In this document: piece after piece, positions 34,060 to 44,116 of the stretch
Position numbering within the stretch: the first letter of the stretch is position 1
How the letters are laid out: each line of letters begins with the position of its first letter
Source of the DNA: Branchiostoma floridae
Lineage: Eukaryota; Chordata; Leptocardii; Amphioxiformes; Branchiostomatidae
DNA length: 50,357 bases
Direction: 5' to 3'
NCBI RefSeq assembly: GCF_000003815.2
Contig: NC_049986.1
Location: forward strand, 20,685,254 to 20,735,610
Position numbers and translations under genes: made by a program
Notes under the pieces: generated by a model
The model's database searches: none
What the model was told of the DNA's origin: nothing
Seen by the model: the letters and a program-made list of their open reading frames with translations, nothing else

Positions 34060-34830
34060 GTGATAAAACATTCTAAAACGTGTTCTTTTAGTTGTGATAA
34101 GAACTAATGTGCACAGCTGTCAGAAACTGGCCGTTGGAACTTCAAAGCATGGCGCGCAAAAACCAATTATTTCCAAGGTCTGTGAGAAAATGTCAGAGAA
34201 TGTTCTTTCGCCACAAACTATGTAACCAATTCCACTTTTAAATCGCTTTTGCCAACGCTGTGGCAAAATACATACATTATTTATTGTCATTTTCTCTATT
34301 TTCCCACACGGTGTCTGCGTCATCGCATGTCTACCACCCAGCATATTCTCAGGGAAATGTTGATGTATACGTTTTAGATACAGTGAAACAATGGAAACAG
34401 AATCTAGATAAGTGCACAGGCCTAACGTGAAGATAGACATGAAAAAGAAATAAAGCAAATCCACACCAGGTACATGTATAAAAATTAATCCACACCAGAC
34501 CTGACTATACAAACGGATGGAAGAATACAGAACTACACGCTTAAACATGAAATGTGTTTCAGAAATGTCGACACAAATTATGTTACCAATTTCTCATTGA
34601 AATCCAACTCTCCGAGCTGTGGAGGTAGCGTTCAAATACACATAGACATCTTTATTGACACGGCAAAAGTACAGCGACTTTCGTAAGGTCTGTTTGTGTG
34701 ACAGCAAGGTGATGTGGTGTGCTATGAGAGGTCAACCTGTGATACCAAGTACTAGATTTTGGAGTATTTTATAAAGGTGACATGCCAAATGTCACCATGT
34801 TTTTCACTCTGTGTGGTGTTTGTCTGTGTC
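34060..34830. other. Intergenic, no gene supported
   Basis: Weak duplication of TATGTAACCAATT (34222) as TATGTTACCAATT (34579). The 142-codon minus-strand frame at 34120-34548 lacks any domain and crosses this duplication. Confidence 0.4.
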
Positions 34831-34834
34831 AGTA

Positions 34835-34976
34835 AGTGTGTGTGTGTGCCTGCGTGTGTGTGTTTGTGTGTGTGTATGTATGTTCGTGTGTTTGTATGTT
34901 TGTGTGTGCTTGTATGTTTGTGTGTTTGTGTGTGTTTGTATGTGTGTGTGTGCGTGTGTGTTTGTGTGTGTTTGTA

Positions 34977-35012
<36 letters not shown>

Positions 35013-35119
35013 TGTGTGTGTGCGTGTGTTTGTGTTTGTATGTTTGTGTGTGTGTGTGTATGTATGTGCGTGTGTGCGTGTGTGTTTGTGTTTGTGTGTG
35101 TGTTTGTGTGTGTGTATGC

Positions 35120-35150
<31 letters not shown>

Positions 35151-35153
35151 TGT
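34835..35153. repeat. TG/TTTG/TATG simple-sequence tract
   Basis: About 320 bp of nearly pure GTGT/GTTTGT/GTATGT. It produces long open frames in five frames (Cys/Val or Thr/His rich), all spurious. Confidence 0.97.
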
Positions 35154-35310
35154 ATTCAAAACCCCCAAAATACAATTCTCAACTTATCAGAATGAGTTGA
35201 ACTAGACCAATGATAGCGTTCTTTGAAAAAGTACATCGCACATGGGGCATTTCGTGAAATAGAAAACTGACGTCATTTTACAAAAATGTGTGATGACGGG
35301 AAAAACGGTG

Positions 35311-35410
35311 NNNNNNNNNNNNNNNNNNNNNNNNNNNNNNNNNNNNNNNNNNNNNNNNNNNNNNNNNNNNNNNNNNNNNNNNNNNNNNNNNNNNNNNNNN
35401 NNNNNNNNNN
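35311..35410. other. Assembly gap (100 N)
   Basis: Exactly 100 N, the usual placeholder for unknown length. Confidence 0.99.
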
Positions 35411-35592
35411 ACAAAAAAACGAGAGAGAGGGGGGAAAACCGCGAAGAAAAAGGACAAAAAAAACGAAAGGCAGCGAACAAAAAAGAAGAAGCGCGAGGCA
35501 GGCCCAAAAAAAAAAAAAAAAAACCCCACACAAACAAAACACAAAAAAAAAAAAAAAAAAAAAACAAGAATTACCCCCCCCCCCCCCCCCGG
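35411..35592. repeat. A-rich then C-run sequence beside the gap
   Basis: Purine-rich and poly-A tracts end in a run of about 18 C. This may be a real low-complexity tract or poor-quality consensus next to the gap. Confidence 0.8.
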
Positions 35593-35839
35593 TCTTTCCC
35601 GATTCGTCGTCCAATACTTGGAAGGGATCGTCTCAAAGTGATACAGTGGCCAGTGGCCATGATCATCCGTGTTTTGGAAGAAAAAAAATGAATTTATTTC
35701 TGGCATACAGATTTGTACTTGCTTTCGTCTCCAATTTTATCAATCGCTTTCTTTTTTCATATTGTGTCCTAAACGTTCATATACTTTGTCGCCTGATATC
35801 TTCTCTGTCCCGGAAATGAAAATTTAAGTCTCCATTTAC

Positions 35840-36060
35840 AAAGGAAGTTAGAAACGTTGAGTCGGTCCCTGGTCCCCCGGGCAGTTTTAGTAGAATATTG
35901 GCAAAGTTTCATCTTTATTCAGAAGTTGCTAATTTGTCTGCGTGCGGCCACACAGGGCGGAGCTGTGCGCGGGAAGAACCGGGGTGCGACAGGTGAGATA
36001 GAAACGCACCTGACGGCGACGAGAGACAGTCGCCATTAGTGCGACTCGGGATACAGGAAA
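35840..36060 (+). promoter_or_regulatory. Presumed promoter/5'UTR of the EGF-domain gene
   Basis: GC-rich sequence directly upstream of the signal-peptide ATG, with GTGCGGCCACACAGGGCGGA and CACCTGACGGCGACGAG. No TATA box recognised. The ATG context is GGAAAATGC. Positional inference. Confidence 0.35.
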
Positions 36061-36134
36061 ATGCGACCGACGTTCTTGTTACTGGTACTATGCTGGCACG
36101 TTTGGATGATGTCCCACCACCGTGCACAGGCTAT
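36061..36134 (+). CDS. Secreted EGF-domain protein, exon 1 (signal peptide)
   Basis: ATG followed by 24 codons: MRPTFLLLVLCWHVWMM then SHHRAQA, a basic n-region, a hydrophobic core and an AxA-like end, as in a cleavable signal peptide. It ends AT before GTAAGT, phase 2. The next recognised exon (38700) begins with a single C that completes ATC (Ile). This phase match, with no intervening conflict, supports the join. The exon is too short to be found as a long open frame. The protein enters the secretory pathway. Confidence is limited because the link rests on phase and position. Confidence 0.72.
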
Positions 36135-37890
36135 GTAAGTACCCGACTGGTTCTTGTATGTATAGAACTGTTTCGACGTAAAGTTTGTTTTCATCAAATG
36201 CGTCAGGGGCTCCCTCACTAAATCGCTTCAAGCGAGTAGGGCTGTGACACACAGAAATGTGACTGTGTGTAATAAACTGCCTCGTGCCTGGAAAGCTATA
36301 GTTCGCGAATAGCCGGTAAGGGCGGTTAGATTGAACGATACAGATTTGTTTGTTTCATTTTACGACAGTGACGGTTTCCTTCTCTGCAAGCAGAGGTTAG
36401 GCTCCGGTGGGGGCATACGGAAAGCGGTACAAAATAGAAAAGCCCGATAAAAACACCTAAAAACGTGTAAAAACAGTCGGAACCGAGTCTGTGCTTGGAG
36501 AGTAGCGATTTTCGCTCATAGCGTTGTGCGAATATTTCTCCTCTATATTTGTCCCAAGATAAAATCGTACTTGGAAATATCTCGTGAGACAGAGTGTCGT
36601 ACAACATAAAGCTTTTTACTACTGGGAAAGAATAGGCTGTTGTAGATTCTGTTAAACCAAGGGTTAAACCCTCGCTGACAGGCGTTCCACGAAAGTGACT
36701 TGGTCTTGCACCTACAGCTTACTTGGTAGTGTGGAACGTTTTTGGTGTAATGTAAAAGTAATACACAGCTAATACAACATGTCTGCGAAGCGCGTGTGTT
36801 GTGAAAATATTTGGTCATGCCGGTTAGACAATAGATATCTTTATATAATGCCGTTTTCTGTCCACGATATACTTTAAACATGTGGAGGTTTTGGTCGCAG
36901 AATAAATCGAATTGCATGTTAACCCATTTGAGCAGTAGCGGCGGCATAATACAAAACCGTCCATATTTACCAGCATAGTGCTGCCGATGACCACAATACT
37001 GACGCTTGTAAACATAAACAATTTGCCCCATGTGCCTATGGGGTCAACGCACTTAAGTACGAAGAAATCCTTTAGAACGCAAAGATCAAAATACTCTTCA
37101 TTGATTCATTCATGATACTTCACAGATGAATCTTGTTTGAATGTTTTATGCGGCACGCACTTGAAACGCGCTACAAAATACTCAAAGTAACCGATCGCCT
37201 TCATGACACCGTGGTATTTTGCACATGTTAGTGAAGTAAGGCTTCGGGTAGACCTCAGGAATGAGTTGAAGGTTGAGCTAAATTTTACAATGTTGCCATA
37301 TGTTTTAAAAAGAGCGAAGAGGCTACGAGAACTTAGATATGTGGTAGTACATTTGTATAACTGTTTAGTATTACGTTAGTAATCTTATGTTGGTTAACGT
37401 GATCATTTATCATTTCACTATTGTCCAACTGTAAAGTAATTTTATCAAAGGAAAATACTTTGTTTCCTCGAATAAATGTGACGACGTTAATGTTGTACGT
37501 AGCTGTATAAATGACAACTTTAAGGTAATGCTAACCACGCCTGACCACGTGTGACATGGTTCTGAATGTAGTTTCAGTGCAGGTAGGCATCACAAACAAC
37601 TCAATTCTAATCCTACCTACCTTCAATAAATGTTACCTGTACTTGGTGAGGTATTCCTAAGCGCTTGAGGCATCAACATGTGGTATTTTCTGCTGTGATA
37701 TGTCTCATCCAGAAATACTTACAGGAAAAATGTTCTGATGGAAAGGGGCAATTATTTCTTTGTCATATATCTCCTCAGGCTGTACTAGCCTCCTTTGCAG
37801 ACGTCTAGCAAGACGTCAGCTTTCTTCTGTACTAAATCCAGCCGTTTAATAATACAGACACCCTTGCTGAGGGGCCCCTGTAGATTGGGT
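36135..37890. other. Intron 1 of EGF gene, nothing recognised
   Basis: No repeat family or gene that I can support. The 162-codon minus-strand frame at 36543-37031 has no domain and no conserved pattern, though it is the longest repeat-free frame in the window. Confidence 0.4.
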
Positions 37891-37894
37891 TTAG

Positions 37895-38650
37895 GTTAGT
37901 GATAACTATAGCTAACGGTACCCTATCCAGCTGTACGTATGCTTTACGTTAGTGATAACTATAGCTAACGGTTTCTCCTGTCATTTGTGTTAGTGATAAC
38001 TATAGCTAACGGTATCTCCTGTGGTTTAGGTTAGTGATAACTAAGGCTAACGGTTTCTCCTGTGGTTTGGGTTAGTGATAACTATGGCTAACGGGTTCTC
38101 CTGTGGTTAGTGTCAGTGATAATTATTGCTAACGGGTTTCTCCTGTTGTTTGGATTAGTGATAACTATAGCTAACGGGTTCTCCTGTGGTTTGTGTTAGT
38201 GATAACTATAGCTAACGGTTTCTCCTGTGGTTTGTGTTAGTGATAACTATAGCTATTAAATGGGTTCTCCTGTGGTTTGTGTTAGTGATAACTATAGCTA
38301 ACGGGTTCTCCTGTGGTTTGTGTTAGTGATAACTATAGCTAACGGGTTCTCCTGTGGTTTGTGTTAGTGATAACTATAGCTAACGGGTTCTCCTGTGGTT
38401 TGTGTTAGTGATAACTATAGCTAACGGGTTCTCCTGTGGTTTGTGTTAGTGATAACTATAGCTAACGGGTTCTCCTGTGGTTTGTGTTAGTGATAACTAT
38501 AGCTAACGGTTTCTCCTGTGGTTTGGATTAGTGATAACTATAGCTATTAAATGGGTTCTCCTGTGGTTTGTGTTAGTGATAACTATAGCTAACGGTTTCT
38601 CCTGTGGTTTGGGCTAGTGATAACTATAGCTAACGGTTTCTCCTGTGGAT
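37895..38650. repeat. 41-bp minisatellite, about 18 copies
   Basis: Consensus TTAGTGATAACTATAGCTAA then CGGGTTCTCCTGTGGTTTGTG; 40-41 bp. Each unit holds the dyad GTTAG...CTAAC. Copies 9 and 16 share the same ATTAAA-type insertion (AGCTATTAAATGGG), showing a seven-unit higher-order duplication. The right end decays within 50 bp of the acceptor of exon 2. Confidence 0.95.
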
Positions 38651-38699
38651 CTCCTCTGGATTCGGTTAGTGGTAACAGTTTCTCTTCTACCCTACCCAG

Positions 38700-38838
38700 C
38701 CGTGTACTGCAGACACCCCGGGTGGGAGGTTCGCTGTGGTTTGACGCCCGAGGCGGTAAGGAACTCCATTTCCTGTCGTCGCTCGACTCATCCAACCGCT
38801 TCCGCCTCCAGCCGAACCTCGGCCGCGCCATCCAAGTG
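38700..38838 (+). CDS. Secreted EGF-domain protein, exon 2
   Basis: Acceptor TACCCAG at 38693-38699, donor GTGAGT at 38839. One base then 46 codons: RVLQTPRVGGSLWFDARGGK, ELHFLSSLDSSNRFRLQPNL, GRAIQV. It ends in phase 0, as required by the next exon. I do not recognise a domain. It could be the start of a thrombospondin-like N-terminal region, but cysteines are absent and this is speculative. The exon is more GC-rich than its flanks. It is included because both splice sites are good and both phases fit neighbouring exons. Confidence 0.68.
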
Positions 38839-39001
38839 GTGAGTACGACGGCTGTGTGACGCTAGTTCACCTTTATCCGTCGGGTAACCTATATCCATTA
38901 TTTTGAAGAAAAGGAAAGAGTAATTAGGGATATCAAGTCGACAGGCGGTGGTTTCAAAGTGCTATGATATTTTGAAAGTATTTCAATTTGACGTGGTTGG
39001 T

Positions 39002-39322
39002 TAATCTCCAAGCAGATCCTACGGTAGCATAAGACTATCAAAAGCTGCCAGAGGAGTGAAGCCGGCCTAGGAGTGTGTTTTGCTACCGGGGCTCTCCCTC
39101 CAGTCGGCTCGACCAAAAATATTAAGGCTATTAACATCCAATTGTTGCCCTTTCAAACTGTACTTGCAGTGTAGATCCTAATTGCCCTCCTTCCTGTTTG
39201 GTGTTAACTTCCAACTGAGACATGTGCTGGGTGGGGTAGCAAAACACACTCCTAAGCCGGCTTCACTCCTCTGGCAGCTTTTGATACTGTCTTATGCTAC
39301 CGTTGGATCTGCTTGGAGATTA
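39002..39322. mobile_element. 321-bp MITE with 9-bp TSD
   Basis: Terminal inverted repeats of about 95 bp, starting TAATCTCCAAGCAGATCC and ending GGATCTGCTTGGAGATTA, and including GGTAGCATAAGACT, GCTGCCAGAGGAGTGAAGCC and GTGTGTTTTGCTACC. Perfect 9-bp TSD GTGGTTGGT (38993-39001 and 39323-39331). Fits a Mutator-like MITE. A second family member sits at 44223-44408. Confidence 0.92.
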
Positions 39323-39339
39323 GTGGTTGGTATCCTTTG

Positions 39340-39640
39340 ATACCCAGCTTTTGAAAATAACGGATATGGGTAATACCACGGATAAAGGTGACCTAGCATT
39401 ACATGATATTTTATAACTTATGTAAATTTGAGAATTTATGCATATGATGAAATTTCAACACAGAATTCTAACAATGAATTGGTACAAACGACCACCATCT
39501 TTGCTTGGTACTCCAAATGTGTTGTTGGTGATTTTGAAACTGGAGAAATCGGTGTATCTTCGTTTTCTTTTTGTATTCACACATGATACTTGGAGTGCTC
39601 ACCGTACCTAGACATGGCATTTTCCCTAAAATGTCACTCC
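39340..39640. other. Intronic, nothing recognised
   Basis: No coding or repeat signal that I can support. Confidence 0.4.
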
Positions 39641-39648
39641 TAAAGCCG

Positions 39649-39935
39649 GGTTCAGACGTTCGTATACAAGTCCGTATGTGGTCGACCCGTATGGAAGTGT
39701 TAGCCTCTACCAGGCTTCATAGGTTGCTAGGAAAATAGCAGACATTGGAGAAATATGGACATATAACATGCGAGAGGAGTTAGCTGTCCAAGGGGTATGT
39801 TGTGCGACCAGCCGACTCTTCTAGCATGTTATCTGGCTATATATGTAGAATTTCAGTTATTTTTCCAGCTAAGACTTCCATGCGAACTTCAAACGGACTT
39901 GAATATATACGCAGGTGTGAACCCGCTTCCACTGC
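39649..39935. mobile_element. MITE-like element with diverged ~55-bp inverted ends
   Basis: AAGCCGGGTTCAGACGTTCG, CAAGTCCGTATG and GTATGGAAG on the left; CTTCCATGCGAAC, ACGGACTTGAATATATACGC and GTGTGAACCCGCTT on the right. The interior repeats TGTTATCTGGCTATATATGT. No clear TSD. Confidence 0.6.
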
Positions 39936-40106
39936 CCTTTGTGCTAGCGTGCTTCCACGCACGTCTCCTCGGCCCCTCAGGCCTAGTACTCCCGTAATGT
40001 ACCCTCCCTGCCTGCGGTGAAACACCGGTTACAAGCGACCCGGGGTTCCTTCCGTGTGGAATGAGTTGATTAGGCGGCGTAGGCACAATGCCTAACGCAG
40101 TTGAGA

Positions 40107-40320
40107 GAAGCCGGGTTCCCACGTACGTGACTGTTTATATTTCAAGTCCGTATGAGGTCCATATGGAGTTCTTAGCTATAGCTTCTATAGACAAAGCCCA
40201 ACTTGGTAGCACCTCTGGCTTGTTATCTGGTTATATTTGTCCAATTTCTCTTATTTTGAAGCAACCTGTGGAGCCTGCGGCCCTCAGACGGTCTTAAATA
40301 TATATTCAGGGCTTCCACAT
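40107..40320. mobile_element. Second, degraded copy of the 39649 element
   Basis: Same orientation: GAAGCCGGGTTCCCACGTAC, TTTCAAGTCCGTATGAGGTC, TGTTATCTGGTTATATTTGT and GTCTTAAATATATATTCAGG. Shorter and more diverged than the copy 460 bp upstream. Confidence 0.55.
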
Positions 40321-40457
40321 ATATATCTAAATTATATCGCGTGTCATTTCCTCCAGATATTGCCGTGAGACTAAACTTGTTAGGAGACAATATTCCCACT
40401 GCGCTTTGTCCCTTTATGTACGTGCCATATGCTAGGAAGGCGCACGTGTGACAGTGT

Positions 40458-40610
40458 GTGTGTGTGTGTTTGTTTGTGTGTGTGTGTGTATTTTTGGGTG
40501 TGGTTGCGCGTATATATATGTGCGTTTGTGTGTGTGAGTTCATGTATGTGTATATGCGTGTATTTATGTGTGCACATGCTTGTCTGTGTGCGTGTGTTTG
40601 TGTGTGAGAC
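40458..40610. repeat. TG-rich simple repeat
   Basis: Interrupted (TG)n with TATATATG and GTTTG; generates spurious His/Thr- and Cys/Val-rich frames. Confidence 0.95.
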
Positions 40611-40934
40611 TTATATGTTGTTCTTGAGTGCACATGTCAATGTTTGCGAACACATTATAGCCGTTGAATGCATCTTACATTTAGTTTGCCCAACCCAGTC
40701 TAATGTATGCACGATCATGATTGCTTATTACCGTCTGATAGGAAGCAAAAATGCTTTATATGATATATATCATTCATGAGTTCCCGGAAGAACAATACGT
40801 AGTATAGGGTGCGAAAGGTAATCTTTTGTCAGAAGGAACGTCCCGCCTCTTCCATGGCAAGGGCATATAATAACATCAATAACCCGTCGATGAAAGTTAC
40901 ACATCCAGGTAATAACTTAAAGATACACCAAAAC

Positions 40935-41004
40935 GCAATTGCTCAAGCAACTGGATATGATTTTGACCGTTTCCAAAACCATATCCAGTTGCTTGAGTAA
41001 CTGC
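40935..41004. repeat. Hairpin, 25-bp arms
   Basis: GCAATTGCTCAAGCAACTGG then ATATG pairs with CATATCCAGTTGCTTGAGTA then ACTGC with a 20-bp loop and two or three mismatches. Small MITE or remnant. Confidence 0.8.
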
Positions 41005-41009
41005 TTATT

Positions 41010-41610
41010 GCAACATCAATAATCATTTCCACCTTTGTTTTCCCATTACGTTGCAATCACATCTGCTACATTTGCTTTACAATCATGTGGCAAAATTCTA
41101 TTACGTTTTATGTATAAACCTTAATTTGACGGTGGTCGTCAACGATGCGTTTAATCAATGACGCAGTTCAGGCAGTACTGTTTTTTATTCATGTTTTTGC
41201 TAGGTCGTTGGTAAATAACAAATGAGTCATTGTTTCAAGATAATTAGATCTACAATAAACGCAGAACTTATAGTTAACGTGAGGTGTACACGTGAACAAA
41301 TCATTCCTATTGACGTACGTTTTAATTGAGTCACGTTTTTGCTTGTTTTTACCAAAAGATGTTTAATTGAATCTCAATGACCTTTTTCTATGTACCATTG
41401 TTTGATCATTTATCTATTTGCGAAATAGAATATTTCTATTCCTAATTTTACTGAGGTCTTGAATGAGGAACTAAGAACCAAAAACATCATATGAAATATA
41501 TGGATTGAAGTCGCGATAAATTTATAAACATTTAGTGTGAATACAAAAATATAGACATACATCTTAACACATGTGTTACAAAAAAAATTAGAGCTAAGGT
41601 ATTGGAATAG
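41010..41610. other. Intronic, AT-rich, nothing recognised
   Basis: No gene, RNA or repeat supported. Confidence 0.45.
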
Positions 41611-41619
41611 TCAGCTGAT

Positions 41620-41822
41620 TGCATGTGCTTTGTTTATTCGTCCTTGTGCTTTGTCTGGTCGTCCTTGCGCATTGTATGGTCGTTCTTCAACTTCTTGTGC
41701 TTTGTCTGGTCGTTTTTGAACTTCTTGTGCATTGTCTAGTTGTCCTTGTGCTTTGTTTGGTCGTCCTTGTGCATTGTCTAGTCGTCCCTTTGCTTTATTT
41801 GGTCGTCCTTGTGCTTTAGTCT
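41620..41822 (-). repeat. 21/30-bp in-frame minisatellite
   Basis: The minus strand encodes repeats of seven (GRPDKAQ, GRLDNAQ) and ten (EVQKRPDKAQ, EVEERPYNAQ) residues, all unit lengths multiples of three, within a 93-codon frame (41611-41892). The frame starts MLTLSGSVQHN and no splice sites or partner exons were found. Most likely a minisatellite; coding potential is a minor alternative. Confidence 0.75.
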
Positions 41823-42059
41823 CTGCAGCAGACAAATGCATAAGATACATTACACTCGTATTGTGTTGAACTGAACCTGACAAGGTCAACAACTGTTTGA
41901 AATGGGAAGAGAGTGATTTTGACTTTTTTTTTCGATTTTGTTGTCTGCGTTATCATCAAACCAATCGCTTGCTTATAACTTTGTTCTGTTACGCAATATT
42001 GGGCCCGTTTCAAAAATGCATTTAGTTTAAAGACGTGATTTTCCTGGGTTCCAGGAAGA

Positions 42060-42500
42060 GGCCTTAACGTGAGACAATTTTCCCAGAACAAATCTTAACA
42101 TCGTCCCCAGGGTTAAACCTACCATGTACGTCAGTCTGTGTTTTCATAATCTCTCGCTGGCTGGGGTTAATGACTCCCCTCCCCGAGATGGTATCATCTG
42201 TAAGGCCGGCCGCTATAAGCGCGATTTTAGTAAGGCTGCCATGTACGTTATTCAAGATAGACTGTTCTTTTGTTTACGTACAAACAGAAAACTATTCTAC
42301 TCTTACATCATAGAAGCCACATATTAGTAGGTCCTTTGCCTTCCACTGTATCAGAAATATAATTCAAAACCCCAAAAGTTATATTTTAGAGTTAACATTT
42401 AGACTAGAAGAACCGTTTACTATACTGTATAGTATATACCATTGTATTTTCGTCATTCTATTGCTTTCAATTAGCCTTCGGGTAATATTTTTCACAGAAA
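42060..42500. other. Intronic, nothing recognised
   Basis: No coding or repeat signal that I can support. Confidence 0.35.
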
Positions 42501-42544
42501 AAAAATTACATTGTTGCCCGGGCAAATTCTCTTGTACGGTTATT

Positions 42545-42665
42545 TTGGGGTAACCATAGCAACTATGGGCATTAGAATGCATCACAACAAGCACTGCGTC
42601 AGCACCAAGGACAGACACATAGTCAACAAATTTAGGGTGATTTGCAGGTCTTCTAAGGCCCCATG
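42545..42665 (-). pseudogene. Coding-like fragment, copy A (VDYVSVLGADAVLVVM)
   Basis: The minus strand reads RRPANHPKFVDYVSVLGADA then VLVVMHSN. A diverged copy on the plus strand at 43088-43200 reads VDYVSVFGAETVLVMM. Many differences fall at third codon positions. The family is not recognised; probably relics of a mobile-element ORF. Confidence 0.4.
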
Positions 42666-42699
42666 TTGACTTGATCAGAAATTTTGTTTCCACAAAGAA

Positions 42700-42860
42700 A
42701 AAATTAAGGTTTCAACCATACTGTAAATCGTACTAAGCAGTTGCAAAATGAGGTCTTATTATGGATGACATCAGCAATTTTCGCTTTTTTCAGAAAGAAA
42801 ACAAAGAAGTTTTCTAACCATAAATTGTACAAAGCAGCTGCAAAATGAGCAAATATATGC
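42700..42860. repeat. Short direct duplication
   Basis: AACCATACTGTAAATCGTAC then TAAGCAGTTGCAAAATGAG at about 42715 recurs near 42817 as AACCATAAATTGTAC then AAAGCAGCTGCAAAATGAG. It lies between the two inverted coding-like fragments. Confidence 0.7.
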
Positions 42861-43087
42861 CGTAGATTGCAACAATATCGGAAAACAGCGTATACTAATG
42901 TCGTATGCAAGCTCCAAAATCAAAGAAGAAGATGTGAAAGAAAAACAAAAACTAAGGAATATTTTGTTCGGTATACCATGGGACCGGTGAGGTGAGACCA
43001 TACTCTGTTATGTTTCTTTTAGCCTTCCTGGCCACTTTGACTTCATAATGAAGGTCTCTTCTTTTTTCTTATATTATTCACACGCTT

Positions 43088-43205
43088 GCACCAGCGTTAG
43101 AAGACCTGCAAATGAGGCGAAAACTTGTTGACTATGTGTCTGTCTTTGGTGCTGAAACGGTGCTTGTTATGATGCCTTTTGAGAATTCTCAAAGGATGTC
43201 ATTCA
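43088..43205 (+). pseudogene. Coding-like fragment, copy B (inverted relative to A)
   Basis: Begins GTTAGAAGACCTGCAAATGA and reads VDYVSVFGAETVLVMM after a frame change relative to copy A (RRPANEAKTC then stop in the original frame). The frameshift shows at least this copy is broken. Confidence 0.4.
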
Positions 43206-43429
43206 TTTAATCAATTCAACATGGCCTAAGAACGATGATTCGCCATTTTAACATATTAGCCGGGTACTGATATCAGGTTGTTTTCACCTCTAGCAGGCTC
43301 TTCGGTTCCTATTGGTCAGTGTTGCTTTTGTGGAGATAAAAATGTCTTCTTCTTCTTCAATCACATCGGGAAGGTCCCATGCTCTTCACGATAAGTGTGA
43401 CGGTATTTTTTACGCGCTTGTGGCGTGGC

Positions 43430-43620
43430 TGTACCCAAACACGGGACCCACATTTAACTTCCTATCCATGGGACGACCCCAGGCGAAGCAAGGTACTCAT
43501 TTTTCAAATGTGAGTGTAGTGAGGAAAGTCCTGTATAGTGCCTTTCCCAGGGGCACAAGATCGGCGACATGGCAGGGTTCGAACTCACAATGTATCCCTC
43601 TAACATGTGTGTCGTTCACG
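43430..43620 (-). mobile_element. SINE-family copy directly upstream of exon 3
   Basis: The minus strand has a B-box-like GAGTTCGAACCCT, then CTTGTGCCCCTGGGAAAGGC, GACTTTCCTCACTACACTC, GGTCGTCCCATGGATAGGAA and GTTAAATGTGGGTCCCGTG, the same body order as the SINE at 30671. It ends only about 10-15 bp before the acceptor of the exon at 43630, so its sequence probably forms part of the intron 3' end. Confidence 0.75.
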
Positions 43621-43629
43621 TCTTGACAG

Positions 43630-43692
43630 GTGACTGTATTGAAGAATGTTCAGCCTGAACTGCAAGCCGCCGTGCAGAAAGTCAGACAGAAG
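43630..43692 (+). CDS. Secreted EGF-domain protein, exon 3 (three heptads)
   Basis: Acceptor CTTGACAG, donor GTGAGG; 63 bp, phase 0 to 0. The 21 codons VTVLKNVQPELQAAVQKVRQ then K place hydrophobic residues at V1, L4, L11, V15 and V18, consistent with three heptads of an amphipathic helix. Oligomerising coiled coils between the N-terminus and EGF domains are known from thrombospondins and tenascins; here the assignment to either is open. The proline at position 9 weakens a continuous coil. Identity rests on splice sites, phase and helical pattern. Confidence 0.68.
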
Positions 43693-43971
43693 GTGAGGAA
43701 ACACCCACATGTTCTTCTTCTTCTTCTTGTATACTGCCAAACCTCTAATGTACATGTAAGTTGTAAATGAAAAATACAAAAACTTCAGTAAAAGAGAAAA
43801 TGAGAATAAAAAAACTATAGCATATACAACTATTAAAACTATGCCCTCTCGTACCGTCGTGAATATGAATTATACAATTTTATGACCCATGTTTAGCTTA
43901 TGTTTTCATATATCTATGTGGTTAACATAATGGTTTGTTTTCTTTAACGTGTTTAACGTTCTTTCTGACAG

Positions 43972-44004
43972 ATTGATGCTCTGGACTCAATAATTGTTGA
44001 CAAG
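43972..44004 (+). CDS. Secreted EGF-domain protein, exon 4 (11 residues)
   Basis: Very short exon: acceptor TTTCTGACAG, 33 bp IDALDSIIVDK, donor GTGAGT, phase 0 to 0. It continues the hydrophobic pattern of exon 3 (I, L, I spaced 3-4 apart). Strong acceptor and donor consensus make it believable despite its size. A micro-exon of 11 residues equals one hendecad. Confidence 0.6.
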
Positions 44005-44116
44005 GTGAGTTCAAATTTATATCATCCACATTCTTGCGAAAACGCCTGATCTTATATTGTGTTATTATATTGTTTTTGCTCTGTTTCTTCTACTTCTTCT
44101 TCTTCTAACGAATAAG

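Noticed and set aside
34120-34548. 142-codon minus-strand hypothetical gene
   Set aside because: No recognisable domain, no splice partners, and the sequence overlaps a weak non-coding duplication.
34752-35205. Cys/Val-rich and His/Thr-rich proteins of 119-148 residues
   Set aside because: All are translations of one TG simple-sequence tract in different frames.
35202-35819. Frames of up to 177 codons around the 35.3-kb gap
   Set aside because: They cross N and homopolymer A/C tracts; Phe/Lys-rich translation is a composition effect.
36543-37031. 162-codon minus-strand frame
   Set aside because: The longest repeat-free frame, but without domain, signal peptide or helpful context. Kept as unexplained, not called a gene.
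37895-38650. CRISPR-like array of ~40-bp repeats
   Set aside because: Head-to-tail units without unique spacers, in an animal intron; a minisatellite.
43312-43626. 104-codon plus-strand frame just upstream of exon 43630
   Set aside because: Most of it is antisense SINE sequence, and the frame ends at the intron acceptor without matching the exon's reading frame evidence.
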